Assembly: GCA_029239635.1 (NCBI GenBank)
Contig: JARBUN010000039.1
Coordinates: forward strand, 1-42,198
DNA: 42,198 nucleotides
Direction of reading: 5' to 3'
Source: Microbacterium sp.
GTDB taxonomy: Bacteria > Actinomycetota > Actinomycetes > Actinomycetales > Microbacteriaceae
In this document: positions 31,064 through 39,139 of the stretch, one piece after another
Numbering within the stretch: the stretch's first letter is position 1
Layout of the letters: each line of letters opens with the position of its first letter
Translations under genes and position numbers: made by a program
Notes under the pieces: model-generated
Database searches by the model: none
What the model saw: only the letters and a program-made list of their open reading frames with translations
Told to the model about the DNA's origin: nothing

Positions 31064-32722
31064 ATGCCCACGGTCTCCGCGCACGTCGCCCACACCCTCG
31101 CCCGCCACATCGACACCGTCTTCGGCGTCATGGGCAACGGCAACGCCTACTTCCTCGACGCACTCGGACGCGACACCGCGTCGGGCTTCGTCGCGGTGCG
31201 GCACGAAGCCGCCGGCGTCGTCGCCGCGGACGCCCACTATCGCGCGTGCGGACGCCTCGCCGCGGCCACCGCGACCTACGGCGCCGGTTTCACGAACACG
31301 CTGACCGCCCTCGCCGAGGCCGTGCAGGCGCGCACGCCGCTCGTCCTCATCGTCGGCGACGAGCCCACCTCGGGTCCCCGACCGTGGGGCGTCGACCAGA
31401 TCGCCCTCGCGGCTGCCGTCGGCGCGCGCACCTACACCGTGGGTCACCGTGACGCCGCCGCCACCATCGTCATCGCGATCGAGCACGCCCTCACCTATCG
31501 GTTGCCCGTGGTCCTCGGCATCCCGTACGACGTCGCCACCCGCGAGGCGGGTGAGATTCCGGATGCCACGGCCCCCGGCGCCGAACCCCAGGTCACGCCC
31601 GAGCATCCTCCGCTCGACGCGTACGCCGACGGCGTGATCGACCAGATCGTCGACGCGCTCGCGACGGCCGAACGCCCCGTGCTCCTCGGGGGACGCGGCG
31701 CGTGGCTCGCCGGCGCGGGCGCCGCGCTCGATGACCTCGCCGCCGTGACCGGGGCTCTCACCACCACGTCGGCATTGGGACGCGGCCTGTTTTCCGACCG
31801 CTCGCGCGACCTCGGCGTCGCGGGCGGCTTCGGCGCACCCGGGGCCATGGAGGTCGTGCGACGCGCCGACGTGGCGGTCGTCTTCGGCGCGGGGCTCAAC
31901 CAGTTCACGATGCGCTTCGGCGAGCTCTTCGCCCCCGGCACACGCCTCTTCCAGGTCGATCTCGCGGCCACCGCCACTCACCCGCACGTGGGCGGATACG
32001 TGCGGGCGGATGCCGCAGACGTCGCCCTCGAGATCGCCCGACGTCTGCGTGCACGCGGTGCGGCCCCGTCCACCTGGGGCAACGGCCTCGACCTCGCCGC
32101 CGCTCGCCGCCAGCCCGAGGGTCGGGGACTCGGCCCCGACGGCCGCCTCGATCCCCGGACGGCGGCTGCTCGTCTCGCCGACCTCCTGCCGGAGGACCGC
32201 GTGGTGGTGCACGACGGCGGGCACTTCATGGGCTGGTCGAACATGTACTGGCCGGTCGCCTCGCCCGACCGCATGATCATGGTCGGGACGGCCTACCAGT
32301 CGATCGGCCTCGGCTTCCCGAGCGTCCCGGGGGCCGCGATCGCCCGGCCCGACTCCACGATCGTGCTCAGCACGGGCGACGGGGGCGGGCTCATGGCCCT
32401 CGCCGATCTCGAGACCGCGATCCGTGTGGCCGCCGGCCGGGGCATGGCAATTGTATGGAACGACGCGCAGTACGGCGCCGAGGTCCTCAACTACGGCGTC
32501 AAGGGTCTGCACCCCGACCCCATGCTCATCCCCCAGGTGGACTTCGCCGCTGTCGCGCGGGGGTTCGGCGCCGAGGGCGTGGTCGTCGAGACGGTCGACG
32601 ACCTGGAGGCCCTGGCATCCTGGACATCCCGTTCTGCCGACGACCGCCGGTTCCTGCTGCTGGATCTTCGCGTGAGCGCCGCGATCGTCGCGCCGTTCTG
32701 GGAGGAGATCGCGGCGCGCTGA
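31064..32722 (+). CDS. Thiamine-diphosphate-dependent enzyme (acetolactate synthase / 2-oxoacid decarboxylase type)
   Basis: A 552-aa ThDP enzyme with the standard three domains. N-terminal Pyr domain: FGVMGNGNAYFLDAL, catalytic Glu in VRHEAAGVVAADA, ATYGAGFTNTLTALAEA. Central domain about 190-330. C-terminal PP domain: TAYQSIGLGFPSVPGAA and the ThDP/Mg motif GDGGGLMALADLETA ... IVWNDAQYG. It is of ALS-large-subunit type but has no small subunit next to it, and the FAD-binding central residues are not obvious. A decarboxylase of an aromatic 2-oxoacid (arylpyruvate or benzoylformate) would fit the neighbours, but this is inference. The GAAAGG ribosome-binding site is distant (11 nt). Confidence 0.8.
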   Translation: MPTVSAHVAHTLARHIDTVFGVMGNGNAYFLDALGRDTASGFVAVRHEAAGVVAADAHYRACGRLAAATATYGAGFTNTLTALAEAVQARTPLVLIVGDEPTSGPRPWGVDQIALAAAVGARTYTVGHRDAAATIVIAIEHALTYRLPVVLGIPYDVATREAGEIPDATAPGAEPQVTPEHPPLDAYADGVIDQIVDALATAERPVLLGGRGAWLAGAGAALDDLAAVTGALTTTSALGRGLFSDRSRDLGVAGGFGAPGAMEVVRRADVAVVFGAGLNQFTMRFGELFAPGTRLFQVDLAATATHPHVGGYVRADAADVALEIARRLRARGAAPSTWGNGLDLAAARRQPEGRGLGPDGRLDPRTAAARLADLLPEDRVVVHDGGHFMGWSNMYWPVASPDRMIMVGTAYQSIGLGFPSVPGAAIARPDSTIVLSTGDGGGLMALADLETAIRVAAGRGMAIVWNDAQYGAEVLNYGVKGLHPDPMLIPQVDFAAVARGFGAEGVVVETVDDLEALASWTSRSADDRRFLLLDLRVSAAIVAPFWEEIAAR

Positions 32723-32738
32723 GCGTTATCTTCGGGAC

Positions 32739-33164
32739 GTGCGGTATTCGTTCGAGCCCCCGACCACGACCGAGTTCGCGGCCCTGTACGCCGAGACGGG
32801 GTGGGGCGAGTGGCCTCCCGACACTCTCGAGCGCGCCCTCGCCGGGAGCTGGGTCGTCTGCGCGGCGCGCGACGACAACGGCGCGCTCGTGGGTATGGGC
32901 CGTCTCATCAGCGACGGCGCCTTGCACGCCTTCGTGACGGAGATGATCGTCGCCAGGGCCGCCCGCGGAGCCGGGGTGGGTGCCGAGATCCTCCGACGGC
33001 TCGTCGCCGAGGCGCACCGCCGCGGCGTCCGCGACGTTCAGCTCTTCGCGGCCCGCGGCCGCGCGGGCTTCTACGAACGCAACGGGTTCGTCCGTCGGCC
33101 GCCCGAGGGCCCGGGAATGGATCTGGCCGACCACTGGGACGCAGCCCTCGGGCCGAACTCCTGA
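32739..33164 (+). CDS. GNAT-family N-acetyltransferase
   Basis: A 141-aa GNAT protein, transferring an acetyl group from acetyl-CoA to an amine. Residues about 65-90 contain the acetyl-CoA motif A (EMIVARAARGAGVGAEILRRL, R-x-x-G-x-G); the C-terminus has AGFYERNGFVRRP with the typical Tyr. The start is GTG 32739; TATCTT (32727-32732) lies 6 nt upstream and no ribosome-binding site is seen, consistent with a leaderless mRNA starting 16 nt after the previous stop. Its stop codon region overlaps the 5' arm of a 74-bp palindromic element. Substrate unknown. Confidence 0.85.
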   Translation: MRYSFEPPTTTEFAALYAETGWGEWPPDTLERALAGSWVVCAARDDNGALVGMGRLISDGALHAFVTEMIVARAARGAGVGAEILRRLVAEAHRRGVRDVQLFAARGRAGFYERNGFVRRPPEGPGMDLADHWDAALGPNS

Positions 33165-33229
33165 GGGGTCGTCGCGGACGGCCGGATGCAGCGGCCACCG
33201 GCACCTGGGGCGACCGTAAGTCAGGAGTT
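33156..33229. repeat. 74-bp nested palindromic element, AACTCCTGA ends (copy 2)
   Basis: AACTCCTGA (33156-33164) and TCAGGAGTT (33221-33229) are the same perfect ends, 74 bp apart end to end, as at 8979-9052. Inner stems: GGTCG (33167-33171) with CGACC (33211-33215), and GGCCG (33180-33184) with CGGCC (33192-33196). The 5' arm supplies the last codons and TGA of the acetyltransferase gene, so the element may have replaced its original end. Confidence 0.7.
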
Positions 33230-33251
33230 TCGCCCCGCCGGCGACGAGGTC

Positions 33252-33281
33252 TTGTGAGGGCGAATCTTGATCGTATACGAT
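33252..33281 (+). promoter_or_regulatory. hpa promoter with GntR-type palindrome
   Basis: Promoter TTGTGA (33252-33257), 16-bp spacer, TATACG (33274-33279). The perfect 12-bp palindrome ATCGTATACGAT (33270-33281) covers the -10 box. GTATAC-centred palindromes are typical operators of FCD-type GntR regulators, and one such gene is the second gene of this transcript (34792). Repression lifted by a pathway metabolite is the likely scheme. Confidence 0.65.
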
Positions 33282-33307
33282 TTCACATACGACGCGAAGG
33301 AGCCTCC

Positions 33308-34792
33308 ATGACCGACACCGACCCCCGGTTCTCCGTCCTCGGCGCGCGCCCCGGCAAGATCGTCGCCGTCCACCTCGCGTACGCCTCGCGGGCCGATCAG
33401 CGCGGCCGCCGCCCCGCCGCTCCGTCGTATTTCTTCAAGCCGTCCAGCTCGCTCGCCCCCTCGGGTGCCGAGATCGTCCGGCCCGCGGGCACCGAGCTCC
33501 TCGCGTTTGAGGGCGAGATCGCGCTCGTCATCGGCGAGCCCGCGCGATGGGTGACCCCGGATGCCGCGTGGTCGCACGTGGCATCCGTCACCGCCGCCAA
33601 CGACTTCGGTCTCTACGACCTCCGCGCGAACGACAAGGGCTCGAACGTCCGGTCGAAGGGCGGCGACGGCTACACGCCGATCGGCCCGGCGGTGATCGAC
33701 GCGCGCGAGGTCGATCCTGCCGCTCTCCGCCTGCGCACGTGGGTCGACGGCGACCTCGTGCAGGACGACACCACCGCGGGGCTCATCTTCTCGCTTGCCC
33801 AGATCGTCGCCGACCTTTCGCAGCACTTCACCCTCGAGACCGGCGACGTCATCCTCACCGGCACCCCCGCGGGATCCTCGGTCGTGACGCCCGGTCAGGT
33901 CGTCGAGGTGCAGGTGGATGCCGGCTCCCTGACGACCGGCAGACTCCGCACGACGGTGGTCATCGAAGCCTGGGGCTCGGCCGAAGCGGCCGCCACCGCT
34001 GCCACGAGAACAGGCGATGTCACCGCAACAGGCGAAAACCCGACGAATCAGCCTGTTCCCGCCGCATCCCCTGTTCTCGCGACGGATGCCGCGACCCCGC
34101 GCCTCTCCCCCGCCCTGCGCGCCAAGCTCGAGCGCGTCCCCGTCGCCGCGCTCAGCGGGCAACTGCGCAAGCGCGGCCTGAACGACGTCACGATCGACGG
34201 GGTGCGCGCCCTCACCCCCGGCAGCCGCTTCGTCGGCACCGCCCGCACCCTCCGCTTCCTCCCCCACCGCGAAGACCTCTTCGCCTCGCACGGCGGCGGG
34301 CAGAACGCGCAGAAGCGGGCCTTCGACGCGGTCGGCGAGGGTGAGGTCATCGTCATCGAGGCCCGCGGCGAGACCGGGTCGGGCACGCTCGGTGACATCC
34401 TCGCGATCCGCGCCCACGCGCGGGGAGCCGCCGCGATCGTCACCGACGGCGGCGTCCGCGACGCCGAGGCCGTGGCCGCGGTCGGCATCCCCGTGTTCAC
34501 GGCGGGCCCGCACCCCGCGGTCCTCGGCCGTCGGCACGTGCCGTGGGAGACCGACGTCGCCGTCGGCTGCGGCGGCACGACCGTCGAGCCGGGCGACATC
34601 CTCGTCGGTGACGGCGACGGCGTGATCGTCCTCCCGCCCGCGATCGCCGAAGAGGTGGTCGACGCCGCCCTCGCGCAGGAGGAGGAAGACGCGTGGATCG
34701 CCCGGCAGGTGGCATCCGGTCACCCGATCGAGGGCCTGTTCCCGATGAACGCGGAGTGGCGCGCGCGCTACGAGGGCGAGAGGCAGAACTAA
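33308..34792 (+). CDS. hpaG: Fumarylacetoacetate-hydrolase / RraA-like fusion (HpaG-type)
   Basis: A 494-aa two-domain protein. Residues about 1-230 are a fumarylacetoacetate-hydrolase fold: metal acids in FEGEIALVIG and ANDFGLYDLR, plus SKGGDGYTPIGP and ILTGTPAG. In the homoprotocatechuate pathway this fold (HpaG) isomerises/decarboxylates the ring-fission acid. Residues about 265-490 resemble RraA/HMG-aldolase proteins (GSRFVGTARTLRFLP, VTDGGVRDAEAV, GDGDGVIVLP), which in other pathways decarboxylate or cleave oxo-acids. The linker (residues 233-258) coincides exactly with a 75-bp palindromic element using rare codons (AGA, ACA, AAT, CCT). GAAGGAG precedes the ATG. Its TAATG overlaps the GntR start. 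Confidence 0.85.
   Translation: MTDTDPRFSVLGARPGKIVAVHLAYASRADQRGRRPAAPSYFFKPSSSLAPSGAEIVRPAGTELLAFEGEIALVIGEPARWVTPDAAWSHVASVTAANDFGLYDLRANDKGSNVRSKGGDGYTPIGPAVIDAREVDPAALRLRTWVDGDLVQDDTTAGLIFSLAQIVADLSQHFTLETGDVILTGTPAGSSVVTPGQVVEVQVDAGSLTTGRLRTTVVIEAWGSAEAAATAATRTGDVTATGENPTNQPVPAASPVLATDAATPRLSPALRAKLERVPVAALSGQLRKRGLNDVTIDGVRALTPGSRFVGTARTLRFLPHREDLFASHGGGQNAQKRAFDAVGEGEVIVIEARGETGSGTLGDILAIRAHARGAAAIVTDGGVRDAEAVAAVGIPVFTAGPHPAVLGRRHVPWETDVAVGCGGTTVEPGDILVGDGDGVIVLPPAIAEEVVDAALAQEEEDAWIARQVASGHPIEGLFPMNAEWRARYEGERQN
34005..34079. repeat. 75-bp nested palindrome inside a coding sequence
   Basis: Outer arms CGAGAACAGG (34005-34014) and CCTGTTCTCG (34070-34079), perfect over 10 bp; inner arms AACAGGC (34027-34033) and GCCTGTT (34051-34057) share the AACAGG core. 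Length 75 bp is 25 codons, so the reading frame is kept. It is lower in GC than the flanking gene and lies exactly between the two domains of the fusion. Confidence 0.75.
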
Positions 34793-35520
34793 TGGATGCC
34801 ACGGCCCCCCCGACCACGCCCGGCCACCGGAGCGCGGAGCCCACTGCGCCGAGCCGCAGCAAGTCGCAGCAGGCCTACCACTGGATCAAGCAGCGCATCG
34901 CGTCGCAGGAGTTCAGCCCCGGCTACCGCCTCGTGCTCGGCTCGATCGCCGGCGAGCTCGACATGAGCGTCGTGCCCGTGCGCGAGGCGATCCGGCAGCT
35001 CGAGGCCGAGGGCCTGGTGATGTTCGAGCGCAACGTCGGAGCGCGCGTGTCGATGGTCGACGACACCGCGTACCGCTTCAGCATGCAGTCGCTGAGCATC
35101 CTCGAGGGAGCCGCGACCGCACTGTCGGCGCGTGCGCTCACCGCCGACGACGTGCGCCGCGCGCGCCAGGTCAACGAGCTCATGGTCGAGACGCTCGAGC
35201 ACTTCGACCCGCGCGCCTTCACCGCGCTGAACCAGGAGTTCCACGCCATCCTGTTCGAAAGGTGCGCCAACCCGCGCCTGCTCGATCTGGTGCAGGCCGA
35301 GTGGACGCGCCTCGGACACCTGCGCGACTCGACCTTCAGCTTCGTCCCCGGCCGCGCCGCCGAGTCGGTGCGCGAGCACGAGAACATCCTCGTGCTCATC
35401 GAGAACGGTGCTCCCCTGGCCGAGATCGAGAAGGTCTCGCGCCGCCACCGCTCGGCCACCCTCGACGCCTACCTGATCCACGAGCACCCCGACGAGGTGC
35501 TCGGCCTGCCCGCGTTCTGA
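34792..35520 (+). CDS. GntR-family regulator, FCD subfamily
   Basis: A 242-aa GntR protein. Winged HTH at residues about 20-90 (QAYHWIKQRIASQEFSPGYRL, then VVPVREAIRQLEAEGLV); FCD ligand domain at about 100-225, with FHAILFERCANPRLLDLV and a later His in REHENIL as probable metal-site residues. FCD regulators usually bind carboxylic acids. Start codon overlaps the hpaG stop (TAATG), so it is co-translated, and the palindrome at 33270 is a likely operator. The pathway intermediate acting as inducer is not known. Confidence 0.9.
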   Translation: MDATAPPTTPGHRSAEPTAPSRSKSQQAYHWIKQRIASQEFSPGYRLVLGSIAGELDMSVVPVREAIRQLEAEGLVMFERNVGARVSMVDDTAYRFSMQSLSILEGAATALSARALTADDVRRARQVNELMVETLEHFDPRAFTALNQEFHAILFERCANPRLLDLVQAEWTRLGHLRDSTFSFVPGRAAESVREHENILVLIENGAPLAEIEKVSRRHRSATLDAYLIHEHPDEVLGLPAF

Positions 35521-35624
35521 CCTCGAAAGACAGTTCCGGATGCCATGACCCCGCGCCCCGACGACACCGCCGTCGCGGATCGCCTGCCACCCGGCATCCA
35601 CCCCCCTGCACCGAAGGAGCACCC

Positions 35625-37145
35625 ATGACCGTCCCCCTCACCACCGCTCGCCGGATCCCGACGGACCTCCCCGAGCGCATCCAGCACTACATCGGCGGCG
35701 CGTTCGTCGATTCGGTCGACGGCGACACGTTCGACGTCCTCGACCCGGTGACCAACCAGACCTATGTCACGGCCGCGGCCGGCAAGAAGGCCGACATCGA
35801 CCTCGCCGTCGCCGCCGCGCGGAAGGCGTTCACCGAGGGTCCCTGGCCGCGGATGCTCCCCCGCGAGCGCTCGCGGGTGCTGCACCGCATCGCCGACCTC
35901 GTCGAGTCGCGCGACGAGCGCCTCGCCGAGCTCGAGTCGTTCGACTCGGGGCTTCCGATCACGCAGGCGCTCGGGCAGGCCCGGCGCGCGGCGGAGAACT
36001 TCCGCTTCTTCGCCGACCTGATCGTGGCCCAGACCGACGACGCCTTCAAGGTGCCCGGTCGCCAGCTCAACTACGTCAACCGCAAGCCGATCGGCGTCGC
36101 CGGGCTCATCACGCCGTGGAACACGCCCTTCATGCTCGAGTCGTGGAAGCTCGGCCCCGCGCTCGCCACCGGCAACACCGTGGTGCTCAAGCCAGCCGAG
36201 TTCACGCCGCTCTCGGCATCCCTGTGGGCGGGCATCTTCGAGGAGGCGGGCCTGCCCGAGGGCGTGTTCAACCTCGTCAACGGTCTCGGCGAAGACGCCG
36301 GCGACGCACTGGTGAAGCACCCCGAGGTGCCGCTCATCTCCTTCACCGGCGAGAGCAGCACCGGGCAGCTGATCTTCGCGAACGCGGCGCCCTTCCTGAA
36401 GGGCCTGTCGATGGAGCTGGGCGGCAAGAGCCCCGCGATCGTCTTCGCGGATGCCGACCTGGACGCCGCGATCGACGCGACCATCTTCGGAGTGTTCTCC
36501 CTCAACGGCGAGCGCTGCACGGCGGGGAGCCGCATCCTCGTCCAGCGCGAGGTCTACGACGCCTTCGTCGAGCGGTACGCCGCCCAGGCCGACCGCGTGA
36601 AGGTCGGCTTCCCCGACGACCCCGCGACCGAGGTCGGCGCCCTCGTGCACCCCGAGCACTACGCGAAGGTGATGTCGTACGTCGAGCTCGGCAAGACCGA
36701 GGGGCGCCTGGTCGCCGGCGGCGGCCGCCCCGACGAGTTCCCCGAGGGGAACTTCGTGCGCCCCACGGTGTTCGCCGACGTGGCTCCCGACGCCCGGATC
36801 TTCCAGGAGGAGATCTTCGGCCCGGTGGTGGCGATCACCCCCTTCGACACCGACGAGGAGGCCCTCGCCCTCGCGAACGACACGAAGTACGGCCTCGCCG
36901 CCTACGTGTGGACGAACGATCTGAAGCGCGCGCACCTGTTCGCGCAGAACGTCGAGGCCGGCATGGTCTGGCTCAACTCCAACAACGTCCGCGACCTCCG
37001 CACCCCGTTCGGCGGCGTGAAGGCCTCGGGCCTGGGTCACGAGGGCGGCTACCGCTCGATCGACTTCTACACCGACCAGCAGGCCGTGCACATCACGCTC
37101 GGCGGCGCCCACAACCCGACGTTCGGCAAGGCGCAGGCGCACTGA
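35625..37145 (+). CDS. hpaE: 5-carboxymethyl-2-hydroxymuconate semialdehyde dehydrogenase
   Basis: A 506-aa aldehyde dehydrogenase placed directly before the ring-cleavage dioxygenase, as expected for HpaE, which oxidises the meta-cleavage semialdehyde to the dicarboxylic acid with NAD+. Seen: YIGGAFVDSVDGDTFDVLDP, PWNTPFMLESWKLGPALATG, FTGESSTGQ, Glu in ELGGKSPAIVF, nucleophile Cys in NGERCTAGSR, and PFGGVKASGLGHEGG; the LNYVNRKPIGVAG segment is typical of the HpaE/HpcC group. AAGGAG lies 6 nt before the ATG. The 104-bp gap after the GntR gene holds a loosely paired GGATGCC (35538) / GGCATCC (35593). Confidence 0.92.
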   Translation: MTVPLTTARRIPTDLPERIQHYIGGAFVDSVDGDTFDVLDPVTNQTYVTAAAGKKADIDLAVAAARKAFTEGPWPRMLPRERSRVLHRIADLVESRDERLAELESFDSGLPITQALGQARRAAENFRFFADLIVAQTDDAFKVPGRQLNYVNRKPIGVAGLITPWNTPFMLESWKLGPALATGNTVVLKPAEFTPLSASLWAGIFEEAGLPEGVFNLVNGLGEDAGDALVKHPEVPLISFTGESSTGQLIFANAAPFLKGLSMELGGKSPAIVFADADLDAAIDATIFGVFSLNGERCTAGSRILVQREVYDAFVERYAAQADRVKVGFPDDPATEVGALVHPEHYAKVMSYVELGKTEGRLVAGGGRPDEFPEGNFVRPTVFADVAPDARIFQEEIFGPVVAITPFDTDEEALALANDTKYGLAAYVWTNDLKRAHLFAQNVEAGMVWLNSNNVRDLRTPFGGVKASGLGHEGGYRSIDFYTDQQAVHITLGGAHNPTFGKAQAH

Positions 37146-37192
37146 GCCCGCCCGACCCCCGAGACGCCGACACACACGCAAGGACGCGAACC

Positions 37193-38344
37193 ATGGCAAA
37201 ACACACCGAAGAACAGAAGACCTCCTCCGGTTTCTGGGTGACGCAGGAGGCCCCCATCGAGGCCGCCGACCCCATCCCCACGCCCGCCGCCCCCGCGCCC
37301 GACATCCTGCGCTGCGCGTACATGGAGCTCGTGGTCACCGACCTCGCGGCATCCCGGGTCTTCTACGTCGACGTGCTCGGCCTGCACGTCACCGAGGAGG
37401 ACGACGAGGCGATCTACCTCCGCTCGACCGAGGAGTTCATCCACCACAACCTCGTGCTGCGCCGGGGCGACGTCGCCGCGGTGGCGGCGTTCTCGTACCG
37501 CGTGCGCTCGGCCGACGACCTCGACAAAGCGGTGGCGTTCTACGAAGAGCTCGGCTGCGACGTGCGTCGCGCGCCGAACGGCTTCACGAGGGGCATCGGC
37601 GACTCGGTGCGCGTGGTCGACCCGCTCGGCTTCCCCTACGAGTTCTTCTTCGACACCGAGCACCAGGAACGCCTGTCGTGGCGCTACGACCTGCACTCCC
37701 CCGGCGAGCTCGTACGCCTCGACCACTTCAACCAGATCACCCCCGATGTGCCCCGCGCCGTGAACTTCATGCAGGCGCTGGGCTTCCGCGTCACCGAGGA
37801 CATCCAAGACGAGGAGGGCACCGTCTACGCCGCGTGGATGCGCCGCAAGCCCACCGTGCACGACACCGCCATGACGGGCGGCGACGGCCCGCGTATGCAT
37901 CACGTCTGCTTCGCCACGCACGAGAAGCACAACATCCTCGCGATCTGCGACAAGCTCGGCGCCCTCCGCCGATCGGATGCCATCGAGCGCGGCCCCGGCC
38001 GCCACGGCGTCTCGAACGCGTTCTACCTGTACCTGCGCGACCCCGACGGGCACCGCGTGGAGGTGTACACGCAGGACTACTACACCGGCGACCCCGACAA
38101 CCCCGTGATCACCTGGGACGTCCACGACAACCAGCGCCGCGACTGGTGGGGCAACCCCGTCGTCCCGAGCTGGTACACCGACGGCTCCCTCGTGCTCGAC
38201 CTCGACGGCCACCCGCAGCCGGTGCGCGCCCGCACCGACGCGAGCGAGATGGCGGTGACGATCGGCGCCGACGGCTTCAGCTACACCCGCCCGCCCGAGG
38301 ATGAGGCATCCGGGTCCGAGTTCAAGCTCGGCAACCAGCTCTAG
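37193..38344 (+). CDS. hpaD: 3,4-dihydroxyphenylacetate 2,3-dioxygenase (homoprotocatechuate dioxygenase)
   Basis: A 383-aa vicinal-oxygen-chelate extradiol dioxygenase that opens the ring of homoprotocatechuate between C2 and C3 using O2 and Fe(II) or Mn(II). Two repeated domains: about 38-155 (non-catalytic) and 175-320 (catalytic). The metal ligands of the Brevibacterium/Arthrobacter enzymes (HPCD, MndD) are visible as His in RLDHFNQITP, His in RMHHVCFATH and Glu in HRVEVYTQDYYTGDPDNP. This C-terminal block is specific to the actinobacterial homoprotocatechuate enzymes, so the substrate call is firm. The metal cannot be chosen from sequence. AAGGACG lies upstream of the ATG; 9 nt separate it from hpaH. 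Confidence 0.95.
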   Translation: MAKHTEEQKTSSGFWVTQEAPIEAADPIPTPAAPAPDILRCAYMELVVTDLAASRVFYVDVLGLHVTEEDDEAIYLRSTEEFIHHNLVLRRGDVAAVAAFSYRVRSADDLDKAVAFYEELGCDVRRAPNGFTRGIGDSVRVVDPLGFPYEFFFDTEHQERLSWRYDLHSPGELVRLDHFNQITPDVPRAVNFMQALGFRVTEDIQDEEGTVYAAWMRRKPTVHDTAMTGGDGPRMHHVCFATHEKHNILAICDKLGALRRSDAIERGPGRHGVSNAFYLYLRDPDGHRVEVYTQDYYTGDPDNPVITWDVHDNQRRDWWGNPVVPSWYTDGSLVLDLDGHPQPVRARTDASEMAVTIGADGFSYTRPPEDEASGSEFKLGNQL

Positions 38345-38353
38345 GGAGGACCG

Positions 38354-39139
38354 ATGCTCACCGACGACCAGATCGACGCCATCGCGGCCGAGCTCGCCGA
38401 GGCCGACCGCGCGCACGCGGTCATCCCGCGCATCACGGCGAGATTCCCGGATGCCACGGTCGACGACTCCTACCGGATCCAGGGCCGCTGGCGCGACACG
38501 CAGCTCGCCGCGGGTCGCACGCTCGTGGGGCGCAAGATCGGCCTGACGTCGAAGGCCATGCAGCAGGCGACGGGGATCACCGAGCCCGACTACGGCGTGA
38601 TGTTCGATGACACCGTGTATCGATCCGGCGACGAGATCCCGGTCGACCACTTCTCGAACGTGCGGATCGAGGTGGAGCTCGCCTTCGTGCTCAAGACCCC
38701 GCTCGAAGGCCCCGACTGCACGCTGGACGACGCCCTCGCCGCGATCGACTACGCCGTCCCGGCGCTCGAAGTGCTCAACTCCCACATCGAGCTCGAAGGC
38801 CGCACGATCGTCGACACCATCAGCGACAACGCCGCGTACGGCGCGATGGTGCTCGGCGATGTGCGCAAACGCCCCGACGAGATCGACCTGCGCTGGGTGC
38901 CGGGCGTGCTGAGCCGCAACGGCGAGATCGAGGAGACCGGCGTCGCCGCCGGCGTCCTCGGCCATCCCGCGACCGGCGTCGCCTGGCTCGCCGACAAGTT
39001 CCACCAGCACGGCGCGCGCCTGGAGGCGGGCGAGATCATCCTGGCAGGATCGTTCACGCGCCCGATGTGGGTGTCGCAGGGCGACGACGTGCTGTGCGAC
39101 TACGGACCGATGGGAACGATCTCGTGCCGCTTCGTCTGA
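38354..39139 (+). CDS. hpaH: 2-oxo-hept-4-ene-1,7-dioate hydratase
   Basis: A 261-aa hydratase of the fumarylacetoacetate-hydrolase superfamily (MhpD/HpaH group). It adds water to the 2-oxo-heptenedioate made by HpaG, with a divalent metal. Seen: GRKIGLTSKAMQQATGI, YGVMFDD, the metal carboxylates in RIEVELAFVL, and VPALEVLNSHIE. Length fits the family. AGGGAGGA is 4 nt before the ATG. The last 16 nt overlap the aldolase gene. Confidence 0.94.
   Translation: MLTDDQIDAIAAELAEADRAHAVIPRITARFPDATVDDSYRIQGRWRDTQLAAGRTLVGRKIGLTSKAMQQATGITEPDYGVMFDDTVYRSGDEIPVDHFSNVRIEVELAFVLKTPLEGPDCTLDDALAAIDYAVPALEVLNSHIELEGRTIVDTISDNAAYGAMVLGDVRKRPDEIDLRWVPGVLSRNGEIEETGVAAGVLGHPATGVAWLADKFHQHGARLEAGEIILAGSFTRPMWVSQGDDVLCDYGPMGTISCRFV

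Noticed and set aside
31064..32722. Acetolactate synthase for branched-chain amino acids (ilvB)
   Set aside because: No ilvN/ilvC neighbour, isolated among catabolic genes, and key FAD-site residues are not evident; only the ThDP-enzyme family is supported.
8979..33229. Composite transposon bounded by the two AACTCCTGA elements
   Set aside because: The 24 kb between them contains no transposase or integrase, and each element is itself a closed inverted repeat rather than one end of a larger unit.
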